Shown: positions 41,945 to 50,734 of the stretch, in pieces
Layout of the letters: every line of letters starts with the position of its first letter
How positions within the stretch are numbered: the stretch's first letter is position 1
From: Pusillimonas sp. T7-7
GTDB taxonomy: Bacteria; Pseudomonadota; Gammaproteobacteria; Burkholderiales; Burkholderiaceae_B
DNA: 64,000 nucleotides
Direction: 5' to 3'
Assembly (NCBI RefSeq): GCF_000209655.1
Contig: NC_015458.1
Span: 930,001-994,000 of the forward strand
Position numbers and translations under genes: made by a program
The notes under the pieces: generated by a model
Seen by the model: the letters and a program-made list of their open reading frames with translations, nothing else
Told to the model about the DNA's origin: nothing
Database searches by the model: none

Positions 41945-44938
41945 TCAGTCAGAAACTCGCTCTTCCCACGCGGCTATACGCCAGGCTTCGATGAGCTGTC
42001 TGGCTATTCTGAGATCACGTGTTTCAAATCCTTCCGTAAAGCGGCCGTAAACCTCCGCCAGGATCGCGTGGGCTTCTTCGGTCCGCTCCTCGCTTACTAG
42101 TAGTGAACCTAAAGCCATGGCGGAGCGTAGCTCCAAACTGAGCGCGCCTTGACTGTTTGCAAGCTCGCTCGACTGTCGTAACATCGTCTCGGCTGCGCGC
42201 GTATCCATCCGACCGGAAACAATCCCGATTTGCGCGCGGGTACGCAACAGCTCAGGCCTGTCGAATGATTCATGTCCCGCCTCGGCTCGTTTCAGCGCCG
42301 CGGAGATTCTCTCCTCCGCCTCCAAGATATCACCGCATTCAAGCAGGGCCTCGGACATTGAGCGGTTCAGCATCGTCGTGAGCAAGAGGCGTCCCTCCCC
42401 ATGCAAGATACCTAGCGCCTCACGAAGTCTGTTCGCCGCCGTCCGAGACTCTCCCTGAAGCAAAGCTACTTCGCCTGAGAGCGCGATAGCCGACGCCACA
42501 TTTGGGCTGAAGGAGTAACGATTGACAATTTGTATGAGACGGCTCACCAGCGCTTCCGATTCCTCTATATCTCCTCTCCACAGAAAAACCGTCGAGGCGT
42601 ATAGCAATTCGGCGACGAACACGTTCACCGGTTGCTTGTTCTGCTCAGCTTCCTCGACCGCCTGATGTGCAACTTGAGCAGCGCGGTCTGCGGCGCCGCT
42701 TAACCAGAGCGCGCGTGCCAGGGCGATGAGTGCACGGACCCGATGTCCATAACCATACATATCGACCTTCGTCACGCCATGCACCGCAGCTTGTTTGAAG
42801 CCCTCCTCGATGTGGCGTAACGCGCCCGCTTGATCGCCAGCTAAGTGATACGCACACCCGAGCATCCACTCGGACATGACGATCCCCGTGGGAGAATCAA
42901 CCCTGCGTGCCAACTTTATGCTGCGCTGGCTCACCTCGACCGCCCCACGGGAGTGACCAATTTCGATCATAAAGATATGCAGTCCCGCGAGCAGTCCAAG
43001 TTCGCGTTCGTGATCGTTCAACGTTCGAGCAAGGCGCAGCGCGCGCTCGATCGAGTTGCGGACTTCATCTCCATTGCTGCGAGTCAATAGTGCAGAGATC
43101 GCCAGCGCTTCTAGCAAGATGAGGTGTGTCGCGGAGCCCCCATGAGGGCCCAGTTGCAACAGCGCAGCCTGACACCAGCGATGGCACTCCTCCAGCAGCG
43201 ACAATTCCAATAAATGCGGTGCGGCGAGCGCTGCCAAACGAACTCCCAGTTCGCCTTCACCTGCCTCGGAGAATGCCCATGCAAGCGCAGTGCGCAGGTT
43301 GCAGACCCGTTCACCTTCACCTGTCTCGGAGAATGCCCATACCAGCGCAGGAAGCATGTTGTAGCTCCCCATCACGTCACGGTCCGTGGTCTGCCACTCA
43401 TTCTCATCACGTCGGCTGAGTTGCGCAATAAGATACTCGGCGAGCTTGCGCGAGACGGCGTTGAGCTCGCCCGACTCCGCTAGTTTTGCCGATGCGTAGG
43501 TGCGTGTCGAATCCAGGAGGCGCAGATGCCCCGATCCATTCGAGATCGATGGTGACAGTAGTGACTTGTCGATGAGGCTTGCGATTGCCGCCGCCACTTC
43601 ATCTTCTGTGAGGACTGAGTCCGCCGCGATCCACTGAGCCGCCGCCAAGTGGAACGGAGCTACGAATATCGACAACCGATACAGCACTTGCCGTTCGCTC
43701 TCGGATAGAAGGTTGTAACTCCAATCAAGCATCGCCTGGAGCGTCTGATGCCGAGGCGGCGAGGTGCGCCTGCCGTGCCAGAGAAGATTGAAGCGGCTGT
43801 TGATCAGCTCTGCGGTTCCGCGCAGGCCATGCGAGCGCACCCGTCCGGCTGCCAATTCGATTGCCAGTGCAATGCCATCCATCTTTCGGCAGATATCGAC
43901 AGCGAGTAGGGCCGTCGCATCCGTCAGCGTTTCGTGTGCACCGCTTGCTGCTACTCGATTCATGAAAAGCTGAACGGCGGGAAACGCCATCGCATAGGCC
44001 GCTGTCATGCCATCGGTGACCGGCGGAACATCGAGCGGTGGAAGGATGTGGACGTGCTCGCCTTCGACACGTAGCAACTCGCGACTGGTCGTAAGCAAGT
44101 GAGTTTGAGGTGCGGACTTATAAAGCCACTCAGCAATAGCCGCAGTCTCGTCGATGAGGTGCTCGCAATTGTCCAATACAAGCAATGCTCTTCGGATGCC
44201 TAAAAACGCCAGGATGCTTGGTTTGGGATCTTGCCCCTGCATCTTCAGTCCGAGCACGGAGGCAATTGTGGCTGGAACGAGCGAGGCGTCGGTGACCGAG
44301 GCGAGATCGACGTAATACACGGCACCGTTAAAGGAGTTCAGCATCGTGTGCGCCACGGAGATCGCGACAGTCGTCTTGCCCATTCCCCCTGGGCCGACGA
44401 TGCTCACAAATCGGTGTTCGGTGAGCATCTGGACCAATGCGCGGACCGAAACGTCGCGCCCAATGAGCCTGATGGGCCGCTCGGGCAAGGAGTGTCCCGA
44501 GGCGGATATGAGGGGCTGGTTTGCGGAGCTAGGATCGGCAAATCGGGCGGCCTCGGTTTTCCTGGGAGGTGACTCGGAGCGCATTCGAGTGACGGGCGCC
44601 ACGAAGCTGTATCCGCGACCAGGGAGGTTGACGACGTAGCGCGAGCCGTCTTTGCCTTCACCCAGGCACTTGCGCAGGTTTGAGATGTTGACGCGCAGGT
44701 TGGCCTCGTCGACCACCAGCCCCGCCCATGCACGCGCGATCAATTCACGTCCGGAAAGTACTTCTCCGGCCCGCTCAACCAACGCAATCAGTAAATCGAG
44801 CGAGCGGCTACCGAGTTTGACGGCCACCCCATGGCGCTGCAGCAACCGTCCTGTCACGTGCAGACGAAACGGGCCAAACTCCACGACCTCGCCACCCTCT
44901 GGTACATAGGGTCTCGGGTGCAAATGATTATTTTCCAT
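41945..44938 (-). CDS. Winged-helix STAND ATPase regulator B (paralogue of A)
   Basis: 997 residues, same domain order as regulator A (winged helix at 17-115, Walker A GPGGMGKTTVAISVAHTML, Walker B RALLVLDNCEHLIDE, helical repeats) and closely similar throughout, so the two arose by duplication. It is exactly 20 residues longer, accounted for by a 60-bp tandem duplication at 43249-43368 (LRTALAWAFSEAGEGE / LPALVWAFSETGEGE). The start is ATG 44938, aligned with regulator A; the frame is open upstream through block E2 but that is the regulatory block in reverse. Divergent from an intact isochorismatase-family gene. Confidence 0.9.
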   Translation of the reverse strand: MENNHLHPRPYVPEGGEVVEFGPFRLHVTGRLLQRHGVAVKLGSRSLDLLIALVERAGEVLSGRELIARAWAGLVVDEANLRVNISNLRKCLGEGKDGSRYVVNLPGRGYSFVAPVTRMRSESPPRKTEAARFADPSSANQPLISASGHSLPERPIRLIGRDVSVRALVQMLTEHRFVSIVGPGGMGKTTVAISVAHTMLNSFNGAVYYVDLASVTDASLVPATIASVLGLKMQGQDPKPSILAFLGIRRALLVLDNCEHLIDETAAIAEWLYKSAPQTHLLTTSRELLRVEGEHVHILPPLDVPPVTDGMTAAYAMAFPAVQLFMNRVAASGAHETLTDATALLAVDICRKMDGIALAIELAAGRVRSHGLRGTAELINSRFNLLWHGRRTSPPRHQTLQAMLDWSYNLLSESERQVLYRLSIFVAPFHLAAAQWIAADSVLTEDEVAAAIASLIDKSLLSPSISNGSGHLRLLDSTRTYASAKLAESGELNAVSRKLAEYLIAQLSRRDENEWQTTDRDVMGSYNMLPALVWAFSETGEGERVCNLRTALAWAFSEAGEGELGVRLAALAAPHLLELSLLEECHRWCQAALLQLGPHGGSATHLILLEALAISALLTRSNGDEVRNSIERALRLARTLNDHERELGLLAGLHIFMIEIGHSRGAVEVSQRSIKLARRVDSPTGIVMSEWMLGCAYHLAGDQAGALRHIEEGFKQAAVHGVTKVDMYGYGHRVRALIALARALWLSGAADRAAQVAHQAVEEAEQNKQPVNVFVAELLYASTVFLWRGDIEESEALVSRLIQIVNRYSFSPNVASAIALSGEVALLQGESRTAANRLREALGILHGEGRLLLTTMLNRSMSEALLECGDILEAEERISAALKRAEAGHESFDRPELLRTRAQIGIVSGRMDTRAAETMLRQSSELANSQGALSLELRSAMALGSLLVSEERTEEAHAILAEVYGRFTEGFETRDLRIARQLIEAWRIAAWEERVSD
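43249..43368 (-). repeat. 60-bp tandem duplication inside regulator B
   Basis: Two consecutive units (43249-43308, 43309-43368) share CCTTCACCTG-CTCGGAGAA and GAATGCCCAT. Regulator A has a single unit here. In frame, adds 20 residues between the ATPase and helical repeats. Confidence 0.8.
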
Positions 44939-44989
44939 GCTATAGGCTCCGCCACACAATACACGAGGTCTTCGTTCAGCTTGTACCTC

Positions 44990-45209
44990 CCTATTAACCG
45001 CAGAAATCTTCCAAAAAAGCAATCCCGTCCAATCAACGGATGTCCATGTGCGAGATAGTGATACCGCCGTTATGGCAATAGCGTAATTAAGGCCATCAAC
45101 GGCCAAGAACCACTCGGGCGTCCGCCCTTAGGCGTCGCCATGGCCGACCAAAATCGATCCATTGGTGGCGGTCACTATCTGCACAAGCATGTTCTATAGG
45201 AAATTTAAC
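44990..45209 (+). promoter_or_regulatory. Conserved regulatory block E2
   Basis: Region between regulator B and the isochorismatase gene. GATAGTGATACCGCC at 45054-45068, TGGTGGCGGTCACTATC at 45163-45179, start-to-start distance 109 bp as in E1. The left flank TTCCAAAAAAGCAATCCCGT and CCAATCAACGGATG is also shared with E3 and E5. Likely binding site of regulator A/B. Confidence 0.8.
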
Positions 45210-45893
45210 ATGACCAACCCTAAACTTGAACTACTAACACCGCAAAACAGCCAGCTAATTTTCATTGATCAGCAACCGCAGATGGCCTTTGGTGTTCAGT
45301 CTATTGACCGCCAAACGTTAAAGAATAATGTTGTGGGTCTGGCGAAGGCCGCAAAGGCTTTCAGTATCCCAACAACTATTACGACCGTCGAGACGGAAAG
45401 TTTTTCCGGCCACACCTATCCTGAACTATTAGAGGTTTTTCCTGAGAATGAGCTTCTCGAACGTTCCTCGATGAACTCCTGGGATGACCAGAATGTACGT
45501 GATGCACTGGCTGCCAATGGCCGTAAGAAAGTGGTGGTTTCCGGACTGTGGACGGAAGTCTGCAATATCTCTTTTGCATTGTGCGCCGCATTGGAGGGCG
45601 ATTACGAAATATATATGGTGGCCGACGCCTCGGGCGGCACGTCCGTGGAAGCGCACAACTATGCCATGGACCGCATGATCCAAGCCGGCATTATTCCCGT
45701 TACTTGGCAGCAAGTACTACTCGAGTGGCAACGTGATTGGGCGAACAAAGAAACCTACGATGCGGTGATGGCGATCGTAAGAGAGCACTCAGGTGCTTAT
45801 GGCATGGGGGCTGATTATGCCTACACCATGGTGCACAAAGCACCGGAACGCGTGCAGCACGGCAAGCGTATTGGCCCCAATCCGGCTAAGTAA
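45210..45893 (+). CDS. Isochorismatase-family hydrolase (YcaC-like)
   Basis: 227-residue cysteine hydrolase. Catalytic triad positions are visible: Asp in LIFIDQQPQM, Lys in NGRKKVVVSG and Cys in LWTEVCNIS. The cis-peptide/aromatic segment SMNSWDDQNV and the C-terminal extension (about residues 175-227) are as in YcaC-like proteins. Substrates in this superfamily are amides or hydrolysable ethers; true isochorismatase activity is not implied. ATG 45210 has TAGGAAA eight bases before it. A CCGGGCA/TGCCCGG hairpin (45908-45939) follows the stop, perhaps moderating read-through into the next gene. Confidence 0.9.
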   Translation: MTNPKLELLTPQNSQLIFIDQQPQMAFGVQSIDRQTLKNNVVGLAKAAKAFSIPTTITTVETESFSGHTYPELLEVFPENELLERSSMNSWDDQNVRDALAANGRKKVVVSGLWTEVCNISFALCAALEGDYEIYMVADASGGTSVEAHNYAMDRMIQAGIIPVTWQQVLLEWQRDWANKETYDAVMAIVREHSGAYGMGADYAYTMVHKAPERVQHGKRIGPNPAK

Positions 45894-45972
45894 GCCCACC
45901 TAAAAGGCCGGGCATGTGCTGTCAATCTGTGCTGCCCGGTAAAAACCAACGTATCTGGATGGGAGGTGGCTT

Positions 45973-46248
45973 ATGAGGCTTTATCTATTTTCACTGAGTG
46001 CGGGTGTATTGATTGGTGTTATCTACAGTTTGCTGACCGTGCGCTCACCAGCTCCGCCTTTGGTTGCTCTGATCGGCTTGCTCGGCATGCTGGTCGGTGA
46101 GCAGGTTATCCCGGTGGGTAAGCAGCTTTTACAAGGCACCGCTTTTAATACCGCGTGCGCCAAAACGCAAGCGACTGACCATGTCTTCGGGCAGCTTCCC
46201 GGAAGAAATCAAATAGTACAAGTTCAAAAGAGTGATTACGAGGCATAG
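45973..46248 (+). CDS. XapX/DUF1427 small membrane protein
   Basis: 91 residues: two hydrophobic segments (about 3-24 and 29-48) with the family pattern SLSAGVLIGVIYSLLTVRSPAPP-LVALIGLLGMLVGEQ, then a hydrophilic tail of about 40 residues that is longer than in minimal XapX. Often encoded beside DUF1427-associated hydrolases and amidohydrolases. Function unknown; inner membrane. Confidence 0.85.
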   Translation: MRLYLFSLSAGVLIGVIYSLLTVRSPAPPLVALIGLLGMLVGEQVIPVGKQLLQGTAFNTACAKTQATDHVFGQLPGRNQIVQVQKSDYEA

Positions 46249-46322
46249 ACGCATGTTAGCGGCTAGTCGCCTGTTATTCATTTCAGGACTTTGCAAAGAT
46301 CATCTATAAAGGATATTCGATC

Positions 46323-48218
46323 ATGGCCCATTCTACACCTGACATTGTTTTCCATAATGGTCGGATTACAACTCTTGATCCCAGCAACCCCGTGGCTACT
46401 GCAGTTGCCGTTGCGGATGGCAAGTTTCTGGCTGTCGGCTCGGATAATGAAGTTCTGGCTTTGGCGAACTCGGCTACACGGCTCATTGATCTGGGGCGTA
46501 GAAGCGTCTTGCCCGGGCTATTTGACAACCATACTCACATGGTGCGAGGTGGGCTTAATTACAACTTGGAACTACGCTGGGATGGCGTGCGTTCGCTCGC
46601 TGACGCGCTAGACATGTTGCGCCGGCAAGTGGCTATTACGCCTACGCCGCAGTGGGTGCGTGTAGTAGGTGGGTTCACTGAACACCAGTTCGCCGAGAAA
46701 CGCTTGCCGACTATCGACGAAATCAATGCTATTGCGCCTGATACGCCCGTTTTTCTTCTCCACCTTTACGACCAGGCTCTGCTGAACGGTGCGGCATTAC
46801 GGGCGGTAGGCTATACCAAAGAGACGCCGGAGCCTCCTGGCGGGGAAATTACTCGCGATGCGAATGGCAATCCAACAGGCTTGCTACTAGCCAAGCCCAA
46901 CGCGATGGTCCTTTACTCCACTTTGGCTAAAGGCCCCAAGCTGCCTTTTGACTATCAGGTGAATTCGACGCGTCACTTCATGCGTGAGCTTAATCGTTTG
47001 GGTATAACAGGCGTTATTGATGCGGGTGGCGGTTTTCAGAACTACCCGGAAGATTACGCCGTTATTCAAAAACTGGCAGATGAAGGCCAGATGACGGTGC
47101 GCCTGGCCTATAACCTGTTCACGCAAAAGCCCAAGGAAGAGAAGGAAGACTTCCTGAAATGGACCAGTAGTGTGAAGTACAAACAAGGCACAGATTATTT
47201 TCGTCATAATGGTGCCGGTGAAATGCTGGTGTTCTCTGCTGCTGATTTCGAGGATTTCCGCCAGCCGCGTCCCGACTTGCCCCCGGAGATGGAAGGCGAG
47301 TTGGAAGAGGTCGTGCGTATTCTGGCGCAGAACAAATGGCCCTGGCGCCTGCACGCCACCTATGATGAAACCATATCGCGAGCTTTGGATGTGTTTGAGA
47401 AGGTCAATCGCGATATTCCTTTGCAAGGTATTAACTGGTTCTTCGATCATGCCGAAACCATTTCTGATAAATCGATCGATCGGGTTGCGGCGTTGGGAGG
47501 AGGCATTGCGGTGCAGCACCGAATGGCTTACCAAGGCGAGTACTTTGTTGAGCGTTATGGTGCCAAGGCGGCAGAGGCTACACCGCCCGTAGCTAGAATG
47601 CTGGAAAAGGGCGTCAAGGTTTCTGCGGGAACCGACGCCACCCGTGTAGCGTCCTATAACCCTTGGGTGTCGCTCGCGTGGATGGTCACAGGAAAAACGG
47701 TTGGTGGGCTACGTTTATATCCACAACATAATCTGTTGGATCGGGAAACAGCCCTACGCATGTGGACAGAAAATGTTGCCTGGTTCTCCAATGAAGAAAA
47801 CAAGCGGGGACGTATTCAGGCAGGACAGTTCGCCGATTTCATCGTTCCTAGCAAAGACTATTTTGGGGTGCCGGAAGACGAGATTTCGTTTCTTACCTCG
47901 CACTTGACCGTAGTGGGCGGCCGAATCGTTTATGGTGAAGATCGATTCCTTTCGCTGGACGACAATCCGGTACCAGCCGCCATGCCTGACTGGTCTCCCA
48001 CGCGTCTGTTCAAAGGTTATGGCGCATGGGGCGAGCCGGAAGGGGCCGGCAAGAACTCTCTGCAACCTCTCCGATATCAGGCTATTGCCTCGTGCGGCTG
48101 CGCGAGCGCATGCGGAATGCATGGCCACGATCATGCGACGGCCTGGGCGTCGAAGGTTCCTGCTTCCGACTTGAAAGGCTTCTTTGGCGCATTGGGCTGC
48201 TCATGCTGGGCAGTTTAA
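46323..48218 (+). CDS. YtcJ-type metal-dependent amidohydrolase with Cys/His-rich tail
   Basis: 631-residue amidohydrolase-superfamily enzyme (Amidohydro_3, YtcJ-like). N-terminal beta sandwich DIVFHNGRITTLDPSNPVAT, metal motif DNHTHMVRGG, a central barrel, WFFDHAETISDKSIDRV, GTDATRVASYNPW and the C-terminal sandwich GQFADFIVPSKDYF. Length is above the usual 530-560 because of a C-terminal addition (about residues 585-631) with CGCASACGMHGHDH and ending GALGCSCWAV, a likely metal- or redox-active tail. 74 bp after the XapX gene; same operon as the isochorismatase gene. Confidence 0.88.
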   Translation: MAHSTPDIVFHNGRITTLDPSNPVATAVAVADGKFLAVGSDNEVLALANSATRLIDLGRRSVLPGLFDNHTHMVRGGLNYNLELRWDGVRSLADALDMLRRQVAITPTPQWVRVVGGFTEHQFAEKRLPTIDEINAIAPDTPVFLLHLYDQALLNGAALRAVGYTKETPEPPGGEITRDANGNPTGLLLAKPNAMVLYSTLAKGPKLPFDYQVNSTRHFMRELNRLGITGVIDAGGGFQNYPEDYAVIQKLADEGQMTVRLAYNLFTQKPKEEKEDFLKWTSSVKYKQGTDYFRHNGAGEMLVFSAADFEDFRQPRPDLPPEMEGELEEVVRILAQNKWPWRLHATYDETISRALDVFEKVNRDIPLQGINWFFDHAETISDKSIDRVAALGGGIAVQHRMAYQGEYFVERYGAKAAEATPPVARMLEKGVKVSAGTDATRVASYNPWVSLAWMVTGKTVGGLRLYPQHNLLDRETALRMWTENVAWFSNEENKRGRIQAGQFADFIVPSKDYFGVPEDEISFLTSHLTVVGGRIVYGEDRFLSLDDNPVPAAMPDWSPTRLFKGYGAWGEPEGAGKNSLQPLRYQAIASCGCASACGMHGHDHATAWASKVPASDLKGFFGALGCSCWAV

Positions 48219-48228
48219 GGGACTGACT

Positions 48229-48669
48229 ATGTATATGAACAATACTAATGGTAATAGGCTGGCCGCTGCTTCGCGGCCTGCACTTGGAAGCAGAGCCGTT
48301 CGCTTTATTGCGTATCTGGGACTATGCGCAGCGTATTTACATGGGGGCATCGTCAAACTCACCGATTTTCCTGGTGCCATCGCAGAGATGAATCATTATG
48401 GGCTGACACCGGCACCGCTGTTCGCTGTGCTGGTGATCGCACTGGAGTTAGGTGCACCGTTGATGATATTGACAGGCCGTCTGCGTTGGCTGGGCGCCCT
48501 GGGGTTGGCAGGGTTCACGTTGCTTGCCACGGGTATCGCCTTGCGTTATTGGGAGCTACCGGTAGGGCAGGAGCGCTTCATGGCTGCGAACTCATTCTTT
48601 GAGCACCTTGGTTTGGTCGGTGGCTTCCTGCTCGTGGCATGGCTGGACTTCCAGGAGAAACGAGTATGA
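48229..48669 (+). CDS. DoxX-family membrane protein 1
   Basis: 146 residues with four membrane segments (about residues 22-42, 58-76, 82-102, 118-138). LCAAYLHGGIVKLTDFPGAI and FFEHLGLVGGFLLVAW are the DoxX signatures. Close paralogue at 59393 (KLTDFPGAVAEM). DoxX proteins are linked to quinone/thiol redox and oxidoreductase complexes, function unsettled. ATG 48229 preferred, with AAGGGA about ten bases upstream; the stop of the amidohydrolase lies 10 bp before. Confidence 0.88.
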   Translation: MYMNNTNGNRLAAASRPALGSRAVRFIAYLGLCAAYLHGGIVKLTDFPGAIAEMNHYGLTPAPLFAVLVIALELGAPLMILTGRLRWLGALGLAGFTLLATGIALRYWELPVGQERFMAANSFFEHLGLVGGFLLVAWLDFQEKRV

Positions 48670-48712
48670 CGCTATGGTTGTTAACCGCTAATTTTAGAAA
48701 GAAGAGGTAGTT

Positions 48713-49324
48713 ATGGCAAAAGTATTGGTACTGTATTACTCGTCTTACGGACATATCGAAACTATGGCTTATGCCGTAGCGGAAGGAGCTCGCGAGGCTG
48801 GTGCGGACGTTGTCGTCAAGCGGGTGCCCGAGTTGATTCCTGAAGAGGTTGTGAGGAAGTCGGGTTTCAAACTTGATCAGAGCGCACCGATCGCCACGGT
48901 TCAAGAATTGCCCGAATACGACGCCATAATTTTCGGCACCCCTACACGCTATGGAAACATGGCAGCGCAAATGAAGAACTTTATCGATCAGACTGGCTCG
49001 CTCTGGGTACGGGGCGCGTTGGTAGGTAAAGTCGGCTCGGTCTTTGCTTCCAGCGGGACGCAGCACGGCGGGCAAGAGTCGACGGTCCTCACTTTTCATC
49101 CGGTGTTGCTTCATCTTGGCTTGATCATCGTCGGATTACCTTATTCATTTCAGGGACAGATGGGTGTCGATGAGGTCATGGGCAACTCCCCCTATGGGGC
49201 TTCCACTATCGCGGGGGGAGACGGCTCGCGGCAACCGAGTAAGGTCGAACTGGATGGTGCCCGCTACCAAGGAAGGCATGTTGCACAAATCGCTGCAAAG
49301 CTGACGGATGCTGACGATGCATAG
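48713..49324 (+). CDS. wrbA: NAD(P)H:quinone oxidoreductase WrbA
   Basis: 203-residue flavodoxin-fold enzyme reducing quinones by two electrons, avoiding semiquinones. FMN-binding loop [12 protein letters not shown] at residues 8-19, [21 protein letters not shown] and [14 protein letters not shown] are WrbA signatures; the last part includes [25 protein letters not shown] lies seven bases upstream. Last gene of the first isochorismatase operon. Confidence 0.93.
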   Translation: MAKVLVLYYSSYGHIETMAYAVAEGAREAGADVVVKRVPELIPEEVVRKSGFKLDQSAPIATVQELPEYDAIIFGTPTRYGNMAAQMKNFIDQTGSLWVRGALVGKVGSVFASSGTQHGGQESTVLTFHPVLLHLGLIIVGLPYSFQGQMGVDEVMGNSPYGASTIAGGDGSRQPSKVELDGARYQGRHVAQIAAKLTDADDA

Positions 49325-49394
49325 TTTATCGCACTGCAGAGGCGGGCGTCGATCCCCTCGGGCACTATACATACCGCTAAGTGCGAGGATACAT

Positions 49395-49505
49395 TGACCG
49401 TATGAATCTTCCAGAAAAGCAAGTCCGTCCAATAAATGGATGGCCGTTTACGAGATAGTGATACCGCCGTTATGGCAATAGCGTGCTTGGGGCCTGATGA
49501 TGGCG
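49395..49505 (+). promoter_or_regulatory. Conserved regulatory block E3 (left half only)
   Basis: TACATTGACCGTATGAATCT, CCAGAAAAGCAAGTCCGTCC and GATAGTGATACCGCC (49454-49468) followed by GGCAATAGCGTG; nearly identical to the left part of E5. The right half-site is degenerate (GATGGCGGCAGCGATTTC near 49498). Upstream of the interrupted secreted NTF2-like gene; 49325-49394 shows nothing else. Confidence 0.75.
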
Positions 49506-49617
49506 GCAGCGATTTCTGTCGGCTCCATTTCCGGCAAGGAGAAGAAGCGAATGAAGATATCTCTAGCCACCGCAGACTACAAACACTTAGAAATCTGAAT
49601 AGTAAAGAGTCAAATAC

Positions 49618-49813
49618 ATGGCAATACTCAAATTTTCCAAAACGGTTCTCTTATCTGCACTTGCGATTAGCACATCTGTCTTGCCGTTAGCGCCTGCCGC
49701 AGCGCAGGACACAAGTTCGCAGAATCAGTCCGCAGCATCACTGGCCGTTGTTATGGATTTCCTATCCAACACAGCCCCAGACAAGGTCGAAGCTGCGGCC
49801 GCCCGCCTCGTAG
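49618..49813 (+). pseudogene. Secreted NTF2-like gene, 5' part, interrupted by IS66
   Basis: Signal peptide MAILKFSKTVLLSALAISTS... then AAAQDTSSQNQ, mature helix AVVMDFLSNTAPDKVEAAAA. After codon GTA at 49810-49812 the frame enters the IS66 left end and stops nine codons later. Removing the element and one target duplicate joins ...AAARLV to APDAVYVSLNFDN at 55409, restoring a single frame of about 195 residues. Ribosome-binding stretch is weak; block E3 lies upstream. Confidence 0.88.
49806..49813. repeat. 8-bp target duplication, outer IS66 (left copy)
   Basis: CCTCGTAG directly before the terminal GTAACGG; the identical octamer follows the other end at 55401-55408. Confidence 0.95.
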
Positions 49814-49903
49814 GTAACGGCCCGCCCTGTACCGTCTAGAAGTCTCGGTTAAATCTCATCAAGATACGTGTCCATGTATTTTTTGAGATGTACACGTATT
49901 TTC

Positions 49904-50302
49904 ATGAGCGATTCTCTTTGTGTAGTGAGTTCCTCGCAGAGCCCCCGACGCCGCTATCCGGTCGAGTACAAACGTCAGGTCGTGCAGGAATCGATGTCCG
50001 CTGGCGCGTCGATCGCACGGGTTGCGTTGGCGCACGGCATCAATGCCAACCAATTGCACAATTGGCGCTGGCAGTATCGGCGTGGCGACTTCGGCCCAAT
50101 TAGCCAAGGGCCGTTGCTGCTGCCGGTGCAGATAGCGGCGCCACCGGTATCCACACCGCGCCAACCGGCCAAGATAATTGACGGGCAAGATAGGCCGGCG
50201 ATCTCTGGCGTCGAACTGATCTTCCCAGCCGCGCGTGTCGTGATCCATGGCGCAGCAGACTTGCCTACGTTACGCTGCCTCATTCAGGCGCTACGAGAAT
50301 GA
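49904..50302 (+). CDS. tnpA: IS66-A accessory protein TnpA (HTH)
   Basis: 132-residue IS66 orf1 protein with N-terminal helix-turn-helix [44 protein letters not shown] at 49868 would add 12 residues but lies inside a hairpin (ATACGTGT 49864-49871 with ACACGTAT 49892-49899), so ATG 49904 just after it is preferred. The stop overlaps the tnpB start (ATGA). Confidence 0.88.
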   Translation: MSDSLCVVSSSQSPRRRYPVEYKRQVVQESMSAGASIARVALAHGINANQLHNWRWQYRRGDFGPISQGPLLLPVQIAAPPVSTPRQPAKIIDGQDRPAISGVELIFPAARVVIHGAADLPTLRCLIQALRE

Positions 50303-50643
50303 TCGGCTTACCGGCAGGAACCCGGGTCTGGCTGGCAGCCGGTGCAACCGATATGCGTCGTGGCTTCGATGGCCTGGCGGCAACGGTGCAGGCCACGCTG
50401 CTTGAGGATCCCTTTAGCGGTCATGTGTTTGTCTTTCGTGGGCGCAAGGGCGATCGCATCAAGGTGCTGTGGTGGAGTGGCGACGGCATGTGTCTGCTGG
50501 CAAAGCGCTTGGAGCACGGTCATTTCGTGTGGCCCAGCGCCGAATCAGGAGCCGTGCATCTGACCCCCGCGCAGCTATCGATGCTGCTCGAGGGGATCGA
50601 CTGGCGTCGGCCCGCTCGCACGCATAAACCGACTCAGGTCTAG
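50299..50643 (+). CDS. tnpB: IS66-A accessory protein TnpB
   Basis: 114 residues, complete IS66 Orf2: [76 protein letters not shown] overlap with tnpA. Required for IS66 transposition in related elements. Confidence 0.93.
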   Translation: MIGLPAGTRVWLAAGATDMRRGFDGLAATVQATLLEDPFSGHVFVFRGRKGDRIKVLWWSGDGMCLLAKRLEHGHFVWPSAESGAVHLTPAQLSMLLEGIDWRRPARTHKPTQV

Positions 50644-50734
50644 TGTTAATAAAACGCTTGAGAGCCGCATTTTTATTGGTCTTCCAGCCTTTTATTCATA
50701 GAGGAAACAGTCGTTATTTAGTATAATGACGGCC

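Noticed and set aside
44939..45106. N-terminal extension of regulator B by 56 codons
   Set aside because: The extension is block E2 read in reverse; a similar peptide appears from E5 at 57631-57828. Regulator A has no equivalent and the aligned start is ATG 44938.
45908..45939. Terminator after the first isochorismatase gene
   Set aside because: The 7-bp stem is followed by TAAAAACC and not a T-run, and the next gene seems to be in the same operon; at most an attenuating hairpin.
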